Below are positions 6,971 through 9,161 of a stretch of 9,161 nucleotides of DNA, piece by piece (positions within the stretch are counted from its first letter, which is position 1; each line of letters starts with the position of its first letter). Under the pieces are notes generated by a model. It did not search any database. It saw only the letters and a list, made by a program, of their open reading frames with translations, and was not told the origin of the DNA. This DNA comes from Gammaproteobacteria bacterium (GTDB lineage: Bacteria; Pseudomonadota; Gammaproteobacteria; HK1), in the NCBI GenBank assembly GCA_022822245.1, contig JAJECB010000350.1:1-9161 (forward strand), in the 5' to 3' direction. A program made the position numbers and the translations under genes.

Positions 6971-7756
6971 TTGGCCGACCCCGCCGCCGACCCGACTCGC
7001 GAAACCCGTCCGGGGTCCGCGCCGCGGCCCACGTTCCGGGAAGCAGCGGGCTCGTCCGCCTTCTTCGCGGGGCTCGCGGTCTCGACCGTCGTGTTCGCCC
7101 TCCTCGCTCCCCTCACCGCGCCGCTCCCCTACCGCGCCCGCTACCGCTTCATCACCCGCTGGAGCCGGTTCAACCTCTGGTGGCTCGGGGTCGCCTGCGG
7201 GCTTCGCTTCGTCGTGGAGGGGGCGGGGAACCTCCCGCGCGAGCCGGCCGTCGTGCTCTGCCGTCACGAGTCGATGTGGGAGACCCTCGCCCTTCAGACC
7301 CTGTTCGCCCCGCAGACGTGGCTGCTCAAGCGCTCGCTCCTTCGCATACCGTTCTTCGGGTGGGGGCTCGCCCTCCTCCGCCCCATCGCCATCGACCGCG
7401 GGGCGGGAACCGAAGCGATGCGGGCGCTCGTCCGCAAGGGCGCCCGCTGCCTCGACGACGGCGCCTGGGTGGTGGTGTTCCCGGAGGGGACCCGGCTCGC
7501 TCCCGGCGAGTTCCGGCCGTTCCACCGCGGTGGGGCGTTTCTCGCCAAGCGCACCGGGCGCGCCATCGTGCCGATCGCCCACAACTCCGGGGACTTCTGG
7601 CGGCGGCGACGCTTCATCAAGCGCCCGGGGACCATCCGGCTCGCGATCGGGCCGGCCATCGACACCCGGGACGCGAGCCCGACCGAGCTCAACCGCCGCG
7701 CCGAGGTGTGGATCCACGAGCGGGTCGCATCGATCCGGAGCCGGGCGTCGGCCTGA
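6971..7756 (+). CDS. plsC: 1-acyl-sn-glycerol-3-phosphate acyltransferase (PlsC family)
   Basis: The 261-residue product is a membrane-associated glycerolipid acyltransferase, expected to acylate lysophosphatidic acid or another lysolipid. After a polar N-terminus there is a hydrophobic segment at about 30-50 and another near 66-80. The four family motifs are present in order: CRHESMWET with catalytic His99 and, four residues on, Glu104 (the HX4E variant common in proteobacterial members); IPFFGWGLALLRPIAIDR at 126-143; FPEGTR at 170-175; and VPIAHNSG at 200-207. The only in-frame start between the upstream stop at 6950 and the hydrophobic segment is TTG at 6971; a GTG near residue 41 would cut into the first hydrophobic segment. 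GAAGG lies 15 bases upstream of the TTG, farther than usual. The 10-base gap from glyS argues for co-transcription with glyQS. Family is secure; the precise acyl acceptor is not, since several paralogues with different substrates exist in proteobacteria. Confidence 0.92.
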   Translation: MADPAADPTRETRPGSAPRPTFREAAGSSAFFAGLAVSTVVFALLAPLTAPLPYRARYRFITRWSRFNLWWLGVACGLRFVVEGAGNLPREPAVVLCRHESMWETLALQTLFAPQTWLLKRSLLRIPFFGWGLALLRPIAIDRGAGTEAMRALVRKGARCLDDGAWVVVFPEGTRLAPGEFRPFHRGGAFLAKRTGRAIVPIAHNSGDFWRRRRFIKRPGTIRLAIGPAIDTRDASPTELNRRAEVWIHERVASIRSRASA

Positions 7757-7844
7757 GCGGCGCGGGCGGCACGACGCGAAGGCGCCACCGACGCCATCGG
7801 CCGGCCCCCGCCGATCCGACGCGAGAACGAGAGAGAGGACCCTC

Positions 7845-8792
7845 ATGAGCACGAGCCGCCACCGCATCATCCTCGACTGCGACCCCGGCCGGGACGACGC
7901 TCTCGCGATCGCGATGGCCCTCGCCTCGCCGGCGGAGATCGATCTCGCGGGGATCACCGCGGTGGCCGGCAACGTCCCGCTCGAGGTGACGTACCGCAAC
8001 GCCCGCTTCCTCCGCGAACTCTGCGGCTTCCCGGACCTCCCGGTGCACGCGGGCGCCGCGCGCCCCCTGGTGCGGGAGCTCGAGACCGCGACCCGGCACC
8101 ACGGAGAGAGCGGGCTCGAGGGCGTCGAGGTGGGGATGCCGGCCGGGCCGATCGAGTCCCATCGGGCGGTCGGGTTCCTCGCCGAGACCCTGGAGGCGAG
8201 CGGCGACCAAGAGATCACCCTCGTCGCCATCGGCCCGCTCACCAATCTCGCCCTGCTCGCCGTCGGGCACCCCGAGCTGGTGGCGAAGGTCCGCGAGATC
8301 GTGGTGATGGGCGGGGCCTCGTCGGCGGGCGGCAACGTGACCCCCGCCGCCGAGTTCAACGTCTGGGCGGACCCGCACGCCGCCGCGGTCGTCTTCGAGT
8401 GCGGGCGCCCGCTCACCGTGCACGGCCTCGACGTCACCCACCAGGTGCTCGCCGCCCCGCGCCACGCCGAGCGCCTCGCCGGAACCGGCGGGGAGGTGGC
8501 CCGCCGCCTTGCTCCCCTCCTCCATCCCGCCGCGGGGAGCCGCGGGGGGCGCTTCGGCCCGGACCGCTCGCCGATCCACGATCCGTGCACGATCGCCTGG
8601 CTGATCCGCCCGGACCTCTTCGCCACCGAGTCCGTCCCCGTCGCGGTGGAGACCGAGGGGACCCACACGCTCGGGGAGACGGTGGTCGACTGGTGGGGGG
8701 TGACCGGCCGGGCGCCGAACGCCCGCTGGGTGACGGAGGCCGACGGCGAGGGGGTGCTCGCCCTCCTCGTCGAGCGCATCGCGAAGCTCTGA
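7845..8792 (+). CDS. Inosine/uridine-preferring nucleoside hydrolase
   Basis: The 315-residue product belongs to the nucleoside hydrolase family, cytoplasmic calcium enzymes that split ribonucleosides into base and ribose for salvage. The calcium and ribose-binding signature DCDPGRDDA is at 11-19 (Asp11, Asp13, Asp17, Asp18). GN at 42-43 follows the ITAVAGN pattern. HGESGLEG at 86-93 corresponds to the usual HG-x-x-GL loop. AIGPLTNLALL is at 128-138, VMGGA at 154-158, EFNVWADPHAA at 170-180, and the family's C-terminal His-Asp pair appears as His245-Asp246 in IHDPCTIAWLI. Length is typical (about 310-320). The ATG at 7845 has a good purine-rich ribosome binding site (GAGAGAGGA) a few bases upstream. 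The 88-base gap from the acyltransferase gene leaves open whether it is co-transcribed. Substrate preference (pyrimidine, purine or both) cannot be read from the sequence. No transporter or ribokinase gene is adjacent within the window. Confidence 0.96.
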   Translation: MSTSRHRIILDCDPGRDDALAIAMALASPAEIDLAGITAVAGNVPLEVTYRNARFLRELCGFPDLPVHAGAARPLVRELETATRHHGESGLEGVEVGMPAGPIESHRAVGFLAETLEASGDQEITLVAIGPLTNLALLAVGHPELVAKVREIVVMGGASSAGGNVTPAAEFNVWADPHAAAVVFECGRPLTVHGLDVTHQVLAAPRHAERLAGTGGEVARRLAPLLHPAAGSRGGRFGPDRSPIHDPCTIAWLIRPDLFATESVPVAVETEGTHTLGETVVDWWGVTGRAPNARWVTEADGEGVLALLVERIAKL

Positions 8793-8842
8793 CCCGGCCT
8801 CGCGGGCGGTTGTGCGGCGGAGGCGCCGGTCTCGGGGGCCGT

Positions 8843-9058
8843 TCAGGCGAGATCGAGCATGCGCCAGAGGATGGTGACGGTGAACGCAAGGTTGAAGCCG
8901 AGCATCCACTTGACGAGCAGGAGATCCGCCTTGGTGGCCAGGTGCTCGGTCAGCTCCTCGCCGAGCGCCGAAGCCATGGCCTCGGCCTGCTCGTCCGGAA
9001 CGCCGGCCTGCTTGAGCTTCCGTGCGAAGCGAAGGGTGTCGATCGCGGTCGTGGCCAT
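8843..9058 (-). CDS. Small membrane-anchored protein, DUF1640/CCDC90-like
   Basis: The 71-residue product starts MATTAIDTLRFARKLKQAGVP, followed by a charged, Ala/Glu-rich helix (DEQAEAMASALGEELTEHLATKADL, about 22-46) and one hydrophobic helix at about 47-66 ending in a short tail. The 'D-T-x-R-F-x-K-L-x-x-A-G-x-P-x-x-Q-A-E' opening and the 'LATKADL' step are what I know from bacterial DUF1640 proteins, which share a coiled-coil plus C-terminal membrane-helix layout with the mitochondrial MCUR1/CCDC90 proteins. Function in bacteria is unknown. It is shorter than typical bacterial members, where the coiled coil is longer, but looks complete: it has a start, the hydrophobic anchor and a stop. 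The ATG at 9058 has only a weak GGA upstream. The gene is convergent with the nucleoside hydrolase gene, with 50 bases between the stops. Confidence 0.8.
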   Translation of the reverse strand: MATTAIDTLRFARKLKQAGVPDEQAEAMASALGEELTEHLATKADLLLVKWMLGFNLAFTVTILWRMLDLA

Positions 9059-9079
9059 GCGTGCATCCAGCTCGCGGTC

Positions 9080-9110
9080 AGTCGCATAGCTTAAAGTAAT
9101 TCAACCTCAC
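9080..9110 (-). promoter_or_regulatory. A+T-rich upstream region, possible promoter of the DUF1640-like gene
   Basis: About 20-50 bases before the small gene, the minus strand reads TTGAATTACTTTAAGCTATG, a strong local drop in GC. Several -10-like hexamers (TACTTT, TAAGCT, CTATGC) can be drawn, but none has a good -35 partner at 16-18 bases. The call rests on composition and position only. Confidence 0.25.
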
Positions 9111-9161
9111 CCGGTACCGCAGAAGGTAAGGGCGCCAGGGCGGATGCGTTCTTTGACTGTT

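Noticed and set aside
7796..7815. Hairpin ATCGGC-N8-GCCGAT between the acyltransferase and nucleoside hydrolase genes
   Set aside because: Six pairs without a T-run; such short GC stems arise often by chance in DNA of this composition. The gap may still hold a promoter, but none is recognisable.
5301..7844. Long plus-strand open frame (over 1100 codons with the hydrolase part) running through glyS and the acyltransferase
   Set aside because: Before 7845 it is an Arg/Gly/Pro-rich out-of-frame reading of glyS and the acyltransferase gene. Only its last part, from the ATG at 7845, is a real gene.
7875..7901. Arg16 in the DCDPGRDD signature of the nucleoside hydrolase, considered as a changed active-site residue
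   Set aside because: That position varies within the family (His, Leu, Ile and others); all the metal-binding aspartates are present.
6056..8779. A 907-codon minus-strand open frame
   Set aside because: It is a frame shadow opposite three well-supported plus-strand genes and its translation is low in complexity.
8797..8824. GCCTC...GAGGC stem (extendable to CCGG arms with a bulge) between the convergent genes at the right
   Set aside because: The position suits a bidirectional terminator, but the loop is long (18 bases), the stem imperfect and there is no T-run, so it does not reach a supportable call.

Overview
The window reads as a stretch of ordinary chromosome from a very GC-rich bacterium, most likely a proteobacterium. 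The evidence for this is: (i) a two-subunit glycyl-tRNA synthetase (glyQ/glyS), which Actinobacteria and most Bacteroidetes lack, so a high-GC actinobacterium is unlikely; (ii) the order glyQ-glyS-acyltransferase, which I recall from gammaproteobacteria such as Pseudomonas, although there a gmhB-type phosphatase gene usually lies between glyS and the acyltransferase; (iii) strong G/C preference at third codon positions in nearly all genes. The gammaproteobacterial placement is an inference.

Left half (106-3822), all on the minus strand. Read in the direction of transcription it holds a vapB-type ribbon-helix-helix antitoxin, a vapC PIN-domain toxin (4-base GTGA overlap), an MFS transporter starting 23 bases after vapC, a second MFS transporter of the Bcr/CflA drug-efflux type, and a 104-residue YdhR/ABM-like small protein. 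Spacing allows vapB-vapC-MFS to be one transcript. The Bcr/CflA gene and the small protein gene follow gaps of 124 and 112 bases and may have their own promoters. The vapBC segment is visibly less GC-rich than its surroundings.

Centre (3823-3947) is a divergent intergenic region. It carries a candidate autoregulatory operator for vapBC (three TGTGTG/CACACA half-sites, two of them forming a perfect 12-bp palindrome) lying on a possible leaderless vapB promoter, and a TATACT hexamer upstream of glyQ.

Right half (3948-8792) is on the plus strand: glyQ and glyS overlap by 8 bases, a PlsC-type acyltransferase follows after 10 bases with a TTG start, and after an 88-base gap comes an inosine/uridine-preferring nucleoside hydrolase with its own good ribosome binding site. 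At the right end a 71-residue minus-strand protein with a coiled-coil-like N-terminal part and a C-terminal membrane helix converges on the hydrolase gene. About 70 bases at the right edge are clearly richer in A+T.

I found no RNA genes, insertion sequences, CRISPR arrays or phage genes, and no convincing new system. The points most worth a second look are the vapBC operator/leaderless promoter arrangement and the VapC protein with Gly where the fourth acidic PIN residue is expected.
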